Below the pieces are notes generated by a model, which ran no database searches, was not told the origin of the DNA, and saw only the letters and a list, made by a program, of their open reading frames with translations. Of a stretch of 64,000 nucleotides of DNA, positions 16,688 through 24,475 are shown in pieces (within the stretch, counting starts at the first letter, position 1; every line of letters starts with the position of its first letter). The stretch lies in assembly GCF_014207095.1 (NCBI RefSeq), contig NZ_JACHBG010000006.1, positions 62,001 through 126,000 of the forward strand, in the 5' to 3' direction. The DNA comes from Martinezella lusitana. Lineage in GTDB: Bacteria; Pseudomonadota; Alphaproteobacteria; Rhizobiales; Rhizobiaceae. The translations under genes were made by a program, and so were the position numbers.

Positions 16688-17628
16688 GCGAAGACAATCC
16701 TTGGAAAATAGAAGGAAACAACCCAGTTGGGCATATCGACGATTTCGCTGATCCTCAGATCTCCGCAAACCGAGCAGAGCATGTAGGCATCGACCGGATT
16801 GAGGCCATGCTCGGCCGCAAGCAGGTCAATCATGCGCATCACGGCTTCCTTTGCCCCCGTCATCAGATCCGGGCCGATGCCTGTGGTGACTTCGTAGCCG
16901 GCGCCGTCGAGATGTCGCGTGACAGGTTCGGTGGTCGTAAAGCGCGGGGTCTGAAGGTTGGCGCCCTTAACCAGATCGAGCGTCAATTCGACATTCATCT
17001 GGCTTTCGATGGCCGTACCGCAAACTTCGCCATCGCCCTGCGCCGCATGGGTGTCGCCGACCGAGAAAAGTGCGCCTTCCGTTTCGATCGGCAGATAGAG
17101 CGTGACGCCCGCCGTCAGATCACGGATGTCCAAATTGCCGCCGACGCGACGGGGCGGGAGAACGGAGTGGAGGCCTGGTTCTGCCGGTGCGACGCCGATC
17201 GTGCCGGTAAACGGCTTCAGGGGCACACGACCGCCCGGGCCGAATGCTGAAGGCGCCATGGTGACGCTGTCATACTTCCAGACATGCAGTGCCGGGTCCT
17301 TGAAGTGGTCGGCGAGAAGGCCGAAGCCCGGAATATTCGCCGTCCAGCCGTGGCCGATCGGGTGGAATTTGCGAATGGTCACCTTAAGGGCGTCGCCGGG
17401 CTTGGCGCCTTCCACATAGACGGGACCGGAGACGGGGTTGATCTTGGCGAAATCCAGATTGACGAGCGTCTCCAGCGTCGCATCGGCGCCCATCTGGCCG
17501 CCTGATGAATCCATGCATTCGAACAGGATGGTTTCGCCAGGTTTTGCCGTCAGCGCCGGCGGAAAGTCCCTGTTCCAGCCGAAATGATGCTGCGCGCGAT
17601 GAATAGTATGGGTGCAGGCGATGCACAT
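16684..17628 (-). CDS. Acetamidase/formamidase family amidohydrolase
   Basis: A 314-residue FmdA/AmdA-family enzyme, expected to hydrolyse formamide, acetamide or a related short amide to ammonia and an acid. Typical stretches are HHFGWNRDFPPALTAKPGE (residues 13-31), GHGWTANIPGFG, and FSVGDTHAAQGDGEVCGTAI (about residues 180-199), which includes the conserved acid/His site. The ATG at 17628 is chosen because GGAGACC precedes it. The AmiC/AmiR-like genes at the head of the operon support an amide substrate. Cytoplasmic. Confidence 0.9.
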   Translation of the reverse strand: MCIACTHTIHRAQHHFGWNRDFPPALTAKPGETILFECMDSSGGQMGADATLETLVNLDFAKINPVSGPVYVEGAKPGDALKVTIRKFHPIGHGWTANIPGFGLLADHFKDPALHVWKYDSVTMAPSAFGPGGRVPLKPFTGTIGVAPAEPGLHSVLPPRRVGGNLDIRDLTAGVTLYLPIETEGALFSVGDTHAAQGDGEVCGTAIESQMNVELTLDLVKGANLQTPRFTTTEPVTRHLDGAGYEVTTGIGPDLMTGAKEAVMRMIDLLAAEHGLNPVDAYMLCSVCGDLRISEIVDMPNWVVSFYFPRIVFA

Positions 17629-17711
17629 GATGGTCTCCGAGTTCAATTCCGCTGGCATTTGGCCCACCTCCCTCGCGGCAGCGAGGGAGTCGGATTGGTC
17701 GTCTTCTTGGC

Positions 17712-19331
17712 TTATTGCTTCACGAAGATCGCGTCGTAGTTGATGACGCGGGTCGGATCGACATAGATGTTGCCCGAACCACCCATGCGCAGCGACTTGG
17801 CGACTACACGGCGCTCGTTGATCACGGGTACCCAAGGGGCATCGGCCATGATGTCGGTGAAGATCTTGCCCCAGGCCGCCTGACGCTCGGCAACCTTGGC
17901 CGGATCCGACATGGAATCGGCCGCAACGGCGCGCTCGTCCAGGGCCTTGTTGCAATACCACGACCAATTCCAGCCACCTGGAACGGCGCCGGAGCAACCG
18001 AGGATCGGGCCGTAGAAGTTGGATGCATCCGGGAAGTCGGCGATCCAGGCCATACCGCCCGACCAGATCATCGGCGCTTCGCCTTCGGTGCCGCCAGCGG
18101 AAATGACATTGGCCTGTGCAAGTGCGCGAACCTCAGCCTTGATGCCGACTGCCGCCAGATCCTGCTGGATCGACTGGGCGATGCGCGGCTGCGGATCGGT
18201 GTTGGTCGAGTAGAGCACAGTTGAGAATCCGTCCGGGAAACCAGCCTCAGCGAGAAGAGCTTTGGCCTTCTTCACGTCATAGGCAAAGCCCTGGAACGAC
18301 TTGTCGTATCCCGGCATTAGCGGCGGAAGAACCTGATTTGCTGGTGTCGCGCGGCCGTTCAGGATACGCGTAATGCGATCCTTGTTGACGGCCATGTTGA
18401 CGGCTTCGCGGACTTTCAGATTATCGAAGGGCTTCACTTTGGTGTTGAGCGTGATGTAGCCGGTATGCAGCTGCTCGCCGTCGACGATCATGTTTGCGCC
18501 GTCGGGAGAATTCTTGATTTCCAGGAATTTTGCCGGCGGAATGCCGTCGCCGACGATGTCGACTTCGCCCTTCTGCAGGCGCAGCAGCGCGACGAGCGGT
18601 TCCTGGCCAACTTCGACGGTGAAGCTGTCGACATGCGGAACGCCCTTGGCGAAGTAGTCCTTGTTGCGCTCGAAGACGAGCTTCTGGCCGATGGTCCAGT
18701 CCTTCAGGATGAAGGTGCCGGAGCCGACCGGCTTCTTGCCGAAGTCGCCATTCGCCGCTTCGACGGCTTCCTTCGGCACGACGGAGGCGAAGTTGATCGC
18801 CAGCACATGCAGGAAGGTCGCGTCGGGGCGGCTCAGATGGAAAACGACAGTACCTGCGTCCGGGGCTTCTATGCCCGGAAGGTTGTCGGCCTTGCCGGCC
18901 GCCATATCCTCATAGCCCTTGATCGCACCGAAGAAGCCGGCGCCGGGACCTTGCGTCTTCGGGTTGACCGCGCGTTCGATCGAATATTTGATGTCGGAGG
19001 CGACGATCTCTCGTCCATTCGAGAACTTCACGCCCTTGTGCAGCTTGAAGGTATAGGTCTGGCCGTCCGGGGAGACGGTGAAGCTTTCGGCGAGCGACGG
19101 GACGAGCTTTGCGGTGCCTGGTTCGTAGTCCATCAGACGGGAAAACAGGCTCTTGATCATCGACCAGTTCACCCAATCATAGCCGATGGCCGGATCGAGC
19201 GTGGTGATGTCGTCCTTATAGGTAACGGTGATGCTGCCGCCCTGGGTGGGCTGATCGGAGGCATGGCTGGCCAGCGGCGTGAAGGCCAGCATGGCAGCGG
19301 TCGTCGTTCTGAGTAACCAGCTTTTGAACAT
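17712..19331 (-). CDS. Periplasmic substrate-binding protein, peptide/nickel (family 5)
   Basis: A 539-residue solute receptor with a Sec signal peptide (hydrophobic to about residue 20, cleavage near SHA-S at 23-25). Family 5 marks are TLDPAIGYDWVNWSMI, LVPSLAESFTVSPDGQTYTF and YSIERAVNPKTQGPGAGFF. It is part of the AmiC/AmiR-led operon, so it probably binds a small amide-containing compound or peptide amide. The following 27-bp spacer leads from the upstream permease gene. Confidence 0.92.
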   Translation of the reverse strand: MFKSWLLRTTTAAMLAFTPLASHASDQPTQGGSITVTYKDDITTLDPAIGYDWVNWSMIKSLFSRLMDYEPGTAKLVPSLAESFTVSPDGQTYTFKLHKGVKFSNGREIVASDIKYSIERAVNPKTQGPGAGFFGAIKGYEDMAAGKADNLPGIEAPDAGTVVFHLSRPDATFLHVLAINFASVVPKEAVEAANGDFGKKPVGSGTFILKDWTIGQKLVFERNKDYFAKGVPHVDSFTVEVGQEPLVALLRLQKGEVDIVGDGIPPAKFLEIKNSPDGANMIVDGEQLHTGYITLNTKVKPFDNLKVREAVNMAVNKDRITRILNGRATPANQVLPPLMPGYDKSFQGFAYDVKKAKALLAEAGFPDGFSTVLYSTNTDPQPRIAQSIQQDLAAVGIKAEVRALAQANVISAGGTEGEAPMIWSGGMAWIADFPDASNFYGPILGCSGAVPGGWNWSWYCNKALDERAVAADSMSDPAKVAERQAAWGKIFTDIMADAPWVPVINERRVVAKSLRMGGSGNIYVDPTRVINYDAIFVKQ

Positions 19332-19357
19332 AGGTTAGTTCCCCTTCTTGGTGTGAT

Positions 19358-20278
19358 TCAATGCGAACGAATGCGTGGATCGATAAGCGGTGCGATAAGG
19401 TCGGCCGCCAGATTGCCGAGAATGATGGCGAGCGCGGAGGTGAGCGTGACACCCATGATGATCGGGATGTCCACTTGCTGGATCGCCTGCCAGGCCAATT
19501 GGCCGATGCCCGGCCAGCCGTAGACGGCTTCCACTACGACCACGCCGCCCATGAACTGGCCGATATCGATGCCGATCATGGCAATGATCGGCAGGATGGC
19601 GTTCGGCAGCGCATGGCGCAGGATGATGCGCCGCCCGGAGAGGCCCTTGGCGCGTGCGGTGCGGATGAAATCCTGGTTCAGCACGTCGATCATGGCGGAG
19701 CGAACCATGCGCGCATACCAGCCGGCGCCGAGAAGGCCGAGCGTGGCCGCCGGCAGCACGATATTCGAGAAGCTGCCGTAGCCGCTCATCGGGAACCATC
19801 CAAGCGTGGCGGCAAAGAGGTAGAGCAACAGCAATGCGACGACGAATTGCGGGGCGGAGACGCCAACGAAAGCGGATGCCATGACGAGCCGGTCGGTTGG
19901 GCCGCCGCGATCGAGCGCTGCGATGATGCCGAGCGTCAGGCCAAGCAGCACTTCGACGAAGATGCCTGCCGCCATCAGGGTGATCGTCGCTGGCAGGCGG
20001 GCCAGGATGAGGGTCATGACCTGAGTTTTCTGGGCATAGGATCGGCCGAGATCACCGTGCAGCAGGCCATTCAGATAGTGCATGAATTGCGCCAGTAGCG
20101 GCTGATCGAGACCAAGCTCGCGGCGGATATTGTCAACCGTCTGCGGGGTGGCGCTGCGGCCGGCGATCATGCGCGCGGGGTCGGCCGGCAGTGCATAGAG
20201 CAGTATGAAGGTGATGGCGGCGACGCCGAGGAGGATGAGCGCCGATTGGACGAGGCGCCGTGCAAGAACGTTCAGCAT
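19358..20278 (-). CDS. ABC permease, DppB type
   Basis: A 306-residue inner-membrane permease. The N-terminus (LARRLVQSALILLGVAAITF), PADPARMIAGRSATPQTVDN and the EAA loop with RTARAKGLSGRRIILRHALP fit DppB. The ATG at 20278 shares one base with the stop of the DppC-type gene (TGATG); a long open frame continues upstream but is not permease-like. Works with the DppC-type partner and the fused ATPase. Confidence 0.93.
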   Translation of the reverse strand: MLNVLARRLVQSALILLGVAAITFILLYALPADPARMIAGRSATPQTVDNIRRELGLDQPLLAQFMHYLNGLLHGDLGRSYAQKTQVMTLILARLPATITLMAAGIFVEVLLGLTLGIIAALDRGGPTDRLVMASAFVGVSAPQFVVALLLLYLFAATLGWFPMSGYGSFSNIVLPAATLGLLGAGWYARMVRSAMIDVLNQDFIRTARAKGLSGRRIILRHALPNAILPIIAMIGIDIGQFMGGVVVVEAVYGWPGIGQLAWQAIQQVDIPIIMGVTLTSALAIILGNLAADLIAPLIDPRIRSH

Positions 20279-21126
20279 CAGCCTCTGCCTCTCTGGGTCG
20301 GATCGAGAATGTCGCGCAACGCGTCGCCGACGAGATTGAAGGCGAGGGCCGTCAGCAGAATGACCGCGCCGGGGAAGAAGACGAGCCAAGGGGCCGCCTG
20401 GAAATAGCTCTGGCTTTCGAAGATGATGTTGCCCCAGGATGGTTGCGGCGGCTGCACGCCGACGCCGAGGAAGGAGAGCGTCGCCTCCAGAAGAACGGTC
20501 GTTGCGATGCCGAGCGTTCCCCAGACGATGGCGGTGGGAACCAGATGCGGCAAAATGTGGAGGACGACGATGCGGACATGGCCGGCGCCGAGCGCCCGTT
20601 GGGCCATGATGAAATCGCGTTCCACCAGTGCGCGCGTTTCGGTATAGACGATGCGGGCCACCTGCACCCAGTTCACGAGCGCAATGACCATGGCGACGAT
20701 CCAAAGGCTGGGCTTCAGGATTGCCGCAAGCACAATGGCGAGCAAAAGTGCAGGGAAAGCCATCATCAGGTCGGTGAAGCGCATCAGCAGACTGCCGGCC
20801 CAGCCGCGCAGATAGCCGGCCATGACGCCGACAAAGAGGCCGATCGTCACGGCGACGCCGTTGGCAACGAGGCCGATGATCAGAGACGTCCTTGCGCCGA
20901 ACAGCAGTCGCGAAAGAAGGTCGCGGCCGAGCGTGTCAGTGCCGAGCAGGAATTGCCCGCCCGGCGGTATGGGCGCTCCTTCCAGCGTCAGGCCGTCGAA
21001 CATCTGGTTATCAGGGTCGAAAGGCGCAAGCCACGGTGCCGCGATCGCCATGGCGACGACGATGACAACAATGATGAGGCCGAACAACCCTGCGGGTTGT
21101 CGGCAAAGTTCCTTGAGTACCCGCAT
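20278..21126 (-). CDS. ABC permease, DppC type
   Basis: A 282-residue permease with the usual DppC marks: GTDTLGRDLLSRLLFGARTS (about residues 67-86), MRFTDLMMAFPALLLAIVLA, and LEATLSFLGVGVQPPQPSWG. The ATG at 21126 overlaps the AmiR-like gene stop (TGATG), which decides the start over an upstream in-frame codon. Translationally coupled within the amide operon. Confidence 0.93.
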   Translation of the reverse strand: MRVLKELCRQPAGLFGLIIVVIVVAMAIAAPWLAPFDPDNQMFDGLTLEGAPIPPGGQFLLGTDTLGRDLLSRLLFGARTSLIIGLVANGVAVTIGLFVGVMAGYLRGWAGSLLMRFTDLMMAFPALLLAIVLAAILKPSLWIVAMVIALVNWVQVARIVYTETRALVERDFIMAQRALGAGHVRIVVLHILPHLVPTAIVWGTLGIATTVLLEATLSFLGVGVQPPQPSWGNIIFESQSYFQAAPWLVFFPGAVILLTALAFNLVGDALRDILDPTQRGRG

Positions 21127-21707
21127 CAGCCGACCTCGGAGAGTGTTTCGGAGCCGACCAGGAAGAAGGCGGCGATTTGTTCGACCGGAAGGCGCCGGCG
21201 CATGGCGCAATTTCGCAAGATTGCATAGGCGCCCTCGTCATCGATCTTGCGCTCGGCCTTGAGCCGTTCGATTGCTGTGAAGACGACCGGACGCAGTTTC
21301 AGGCGCTCTTGCAGATGGGCGATGCGTCTTGCTGTGGTCAGACGCTCCTCATGGATGGAGACCGCCAGCACGAGGGCGGGAAAGACGGCAGATGCCGTCA
21401 CCGGCTTTTGAATGATCGAGCCGGCGCCCTGGCGCATGGCCCAGGCGATACGGCCGGGCGCTTCCGAACCGAGCACGGCAACAACGGGCCGCAGCGGTTT
21501 GTCGCCGCTCCATGGAATCAATTCGTCCCAGCCACGGTCGACGTCGACGACGACCAAATCCGGTAGATCGTTGGCTGGAATGGGTTTCCATTGGCGGTTC
21601 ACCCGCATGCCGAGAACGATGAGCTGGCGGTTCAGCCTCTCTGTATTGGTGTCGTCTTCCGCAAGGAGCGTGACGCGCCAGCCGGCGAAATTGGGTGTGC
21701 CGTTCAT
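21126..21707 (-). CDS. AmiR-like ANTAR-domain antiterminator
   Basis: A 193-residue response-regulator-like protein: a pseudo-receiver domain (about residues 1-125, with LVVVDVDRGWDEL where the phosphoacceptor would be) and a C-terminal ANTAR helical bundle (ERLKAERKIDDEGAYAILRN, about residues 148-167, continuing CAMRRRLPVEQIA). ANTAR proteins bind leader RNA and prevent termination. It overlaps the AmiC-like gene by 4 bp, as in the Pseudomonas amide operon where AmiC restrains AmiR. Its probable target is the terminator at 22848-22899. Confidence 0.88.
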   Translation of the reverse strand: MNGTPNFAGWRVTLLAEDDTNTERLNRQLIVLGMRVNRQWKPIPANDLPDLVVVDVDRGWDELIPWSGDKPLRPVVAVLGSEAPGRIAWAMRQGAGSIIQKPVTASAVFPALVLAVSIHEERLTTARRIAHLQERLKLRPVVFTAIERLKAERKIDDEGAYAILRNCAMRRRLPVEQIAAFFLVGSETLSEVG

Positions 21708-22840
21708 GATTGCACCACCCGCAGATGCCGCGTCGGCTTCTGTCTGCTTGTGATCAGATAGGGATCGGCGGGGATGGCCTGCTCCGAGGCGATCAGATCG
21801 AACCCGTGCTGGTCGTTGATGCGTCCGAGATAGAAGGGGAGTGCCGCATGGTTGGTCGTCGGATCGACCACAAGGTTGCCAAGCACCGATGGCCAGGATC
21901 GGGAGACCACCTCCTGTCGCACCGTTACTGGATCCTCGCTGCCCGAAGATTCGATCGCGGCAATACAAAGCGCGACGGCGGTGTAGGAGCTTGCGAAAAT
22001 GGTTGAGACCTTGCCGATGTCAGGCCGCCATGCCTTGAGTCGGGACTTGAAGGCGATGTTTTCGCTGGTTTCCAGGCCGTCGAAATAAGAAAGCGCCGAG
22101 AGCTGGCCGACTGCTCCGCCGGCAATATCCGCCAGCTCGCACTCCGTCAGGTCGCAGCTGGCGACCGGGCAATTTTCCGGCAGGAACGCCGGATCGCGTT
22201 TCCCGAGTTCGGCGATCGCTGCCAGGAAGGCATAGCTCGAGGGGCCGATCAGATTGTTGAGAATGAAGCTCGGCCGCTTCTCGGCAATATCAGCGACGAT
22301 GCGTTCGACGGATGTTTCCTCAAGCGGCAGATAACGCTCCCCAAGGATCGTTCCCCCGGCATTGACGATCAGCTCGCGGGCGAGCCGGTTCATCTCCCAG
22401 CCCCAGACATAGTTGGCGCCTACGAGATAGGGCCGCGGTCCATGGCGCGGGATGAGGTGCTCGAATAGCGGTATGAGATGCTGGTTGGGACAGGCGCCGA
22501 TATAGATGACGTTTTCGTTCGCCTCGAAGCCTTCGTAGGGGCACATGTACCACAGCAGGCCGTCATGCTTCTCGACAAGTGGAATGACTTCCTTCCGCGC
22601 GGCGGACGTGATCGTGCCGACGATGTGCCGGCAACCGCTGTCGCGCATCAGGCTGCGAGCGCCTTCGAGATAGGCGGCCAGATCCGCATGCGGATTGAAG
22701 AAGACCAACTCCGCTTTCCGGCCGCCATTGCGGCGATAGTCGTGAAGTGCGAATTCGGCGCCAAGCTGAGCCTCGCGCCCCAGCGAGCCGTATGGCCCGG
22801 TGGTCGAATAGAGAATGCCGATCTTCACGGCGGTCTGCAT
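21704..22840 (-). CDS. AmiC-like amide sensor / urea-type binding protein
   Basis: A 378-residue protein of the branched-chain/urea/amide binding family (FmdD/UrtA/AmiC). Typical segments are VKIGILYSTTGPYGSLGREA near the N-terminus and GANYVWGWEMNRLARELI near residues 145-162. It has no signal peptide, so it should be cytoplasmic like AmiC and act as ligand sensor for the AmiR-like partner. The ATG at 22840 has GGGAG seven bases upstream. First gene of the operon. Confidence 0.88.
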   Translation of the reverse strand: MQTAVKIGILYSTTGPYGSLGREAQLGAEFALHDYRRNGGRKAELVFFNPHADLAAYLEGARSLMRDSGCRHIVGTITSAARKEVIPLVEKHDGLLWYMCPYEGFEANENVIYIGACPNQHLIPLFEHLIPRHGPRPYLVGANYVWGWEMNRLARELIVNAGGTILGERYLPLEETSVERIVADIAEKRPSFILNNLIGPSSYAFLAAIAELGKRDPAFLPENCPVASCDLTECELADIAGGAVGQLSALSYFDGLETSENIAFKSRLKAWRPDIGKVSTIFASSYTAVALCIAAIESSGSEDPVTVRQEVVSRSWPSVLGNLVVDPTTNHAALPFYLGRINDQHGFDLIASEQAIPADPYLITSRQKPTRHLRVVQS

Positions 22841-22847
22841 CGCATCT

Positions 22848-22899
22848 CCCAAAACAAAAAAACCCACAACGCATATCCCGGAAACCGGGGCGTTGTGGG
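22848..22899 (-). terminator. Intrinsic terminator/attenuator in the leader of the amide operon
   Basis: On the minus strand CCCACAACGC pairs with GCGTTGTGGG (plus positions 22890-22899 and 22863-22872), with an inner CCCGG/CCGGG stem, followed at once by a T-rich tract (TTTTTTTGTTTT, 22862-22851). It lies 10-20 bases before the ribosome-binding site of the AmiC-like gene, downstream of the predicted promoter, so transcripts would stop before the first gene unless antitermination occurs. Confidence 0.85.
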
Positions 22900-22969
22900 G
22901 CGCTGTTGCCCGTTGGCAAACAGTATCATGTCAGTAAGACAAGTCCGTTTGCTCATATCTTGAGCGTGA

Positions 22970-22998
22970 TTAAAATACGGTCATTTTAAGTTTGTCAA
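22970..22998 (-). promoter_or_regulatory. Predicted promoter of the amide operon
   Basis: On the minus strand TTGACA (22998-22993) and TTTTAA (22975-22970) are separated by 17 bp. Transcription would start near 22963, giving a leader of about 120 bases that includes the terminator hairpin. The remaining part of this 324-bp gene-free stretch, 22999-23164, shows nothing I can identify. Confidence 0.65.
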
Positions 22999-23164
22999 GG
23001 CACGAGCAGGCCGAATTGGGAGCTTCGATATTATCCGTCTGTATTGGCGCGCCTCGCGGTCGAACCAGCTAAGACGGCCGTTTGCTAGAGGCGTCCGTCT
23101 CCAAGTGATATCAGCGATCAGAGCCGATGTGCGCTGCGCACCGGCTCCTATTTCGAGGCAACGA

Positions 23165-24196
23165 CTACTCCGAGGCCAGTAGCTCTGCATAGTGCGCACG
23201 TGCGACATCCGGGTGCGACCGTAATCGACTTTTCAACTGGTTCTGGCCGACTTCGCGGAAGATCGGGTTGAGGGGGTCGACCGATATGCCGCGTTCGGCG
23301 CGCTTCAGGTCTTCTGGCAAGTCGATGACCGGAATCGTGGCGTCCGGGCGAGAGCCCAGGAAAAAGGCGACCGAGAAGCGCTCGACGCCCGCAGGCGGCG
23401 CGATGACGTCATGCACGTCTGCGCGGACGAAACCATTCGTCGCAAGCTCGAGCAACTCGCCGGTATTGATGACGAAAGTGCCGGGAACCGGCGGCGCGTC
23501 TATCCATACGCCGTCTTCGGTACGCACGCGTAGACCCGGCGTGGTGTCCTGAAGCAACACGGTGACGAATCCGCCGTCCTTGTGGGCACCGACCCCCTGG
23601 TCGGTTTCTGCTACATCCCGTCCGGGGTAGCGAATGATCTTCAAGAGCTGCGAGGGTTGAGGCTGATATATGTCTGCAAAGACATTTTCCGGCTGACCGA
23701 GGGCCGCGGCGATCGCCTTGAGCACATCAATGCCGATTCGCGTCACTTCCGCCTGATAGGCGAGCAGCAAGGGCTTGAGTTCCGGCAGGGCTTCGGGCCA
23801 CTGGTTGGGTCCTTGCAGGCGCCGCCATGCCGGGCTATCCGGGCTAAGTTCGGCTGGTTCTTCTTCCGTGTTGATATCGAGCTGCTCGCGCCAATCCTGC
23901 TCGCCACGCGTGCGTTCCTGTCCAGCGCGATTATAGCCGCGAAAATGCGGTGACTTCACCATCTCGATCGTGAGCTTTTCTTCCAGAGGAAGCGAAAAGA
24001 AGCGCTTTGCCGTCGCCACGACATCGCCGATCAACTTCGGATCGACACCATGACCCGTCAGGTAGAAGAAGCCATGATCGTGAAGCACCTTGCGCAATTC
24101 GGCGATGAAAGCCTGCCGCTCTTGCGATGAGGCATAAAAGCGGGAGAGATCCAAGGTCGGCAACGATGCCGCGGCTGGTGTGGTGTGAATGGTCAA
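23165..24196 (-). CDS. 2-oxoglutarate/Fe(II)-dependent oxygenase (isopenicillin N synthase-like)
   Basis: A 343-residue non-heme iron oxygenase. The DIOX N-terminal domain (LPTLDLSRFY, then DHGFFYLTGHGVD) is followed by the jelly roll with the iron triad: HKD in GVGAHKDGGFVT and the distal His in RADVHDV, plus ERFSVAFF providing the Arg-x-Ser for 2-oxoglutarate. The start is probably the TTG at 24196, because AAGGA lies about ten bases upstream. It stands alone; the 280-bp gap up to 24475 shows no gene. Substrate unknown. Confidence 0.88.
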   Translation of the reverse strand: MTIHTTPAAASLPTLDLSRFYASSQERQAFIAELRKVLHDHGFFYLTGHGVDPKLIGDVVATAKRFFSLPLEEKLTIEMVKSPHFRGYNRAGQERTRGEQDWREQLDINTEEEPAELSPDSPAWRRLQGPNQWPEALPELKPLLLAYQAEVTRIGIDVLKAIAAALGQPENVFADIYQPQPSQLLKIIRYPGRDVAETDQGVGAHKDGGFVTVLLQDTTPGLRVRTEDGVWIDAPPVPGTFVINTGELLELATNGFVRADVHDVIAPPAGVERFSVAFFLGSRPDATIPVIDLPEDLKRAERGISVDPLNPIFREVGQNQLKSRLRSHPDVARAHYAELLASE

Positions 24197-24475
24197 CGAC
24201 GCGTTCCTTTTCAAATGCGCTTGTCACCTTTCGCTGCGGCCATGAAGCTGTTGCCGGCGCGTAATACGCATCCGAAGCTCACGGTGCCGCCGAGGGGGCA
24301 AGGACGTCCAATGGTTGAAGCAACGCTATGACCCATCCTTTGCTGAAGCAAACAAGATCATCTCAAAGATTGCGCATCTCTTGGAATGGTTTTTTGTCGT
24401 CACGGCCGCGCCGCTCGTCATGCGAGGGGCGGGCTCAGACCGTGTTCCGATGGTTCCGTCGCGCCCTGCTTCCAA

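Noticed and set aside
17700..21968. Long open frames upstream of the permease and ANTAR starts, and on the opposite strand
   Set aside because: They arise from high GC content: translated parts lack family similarity and the real genes start at overlapping ATGA/TGATG junctions with good motifs.
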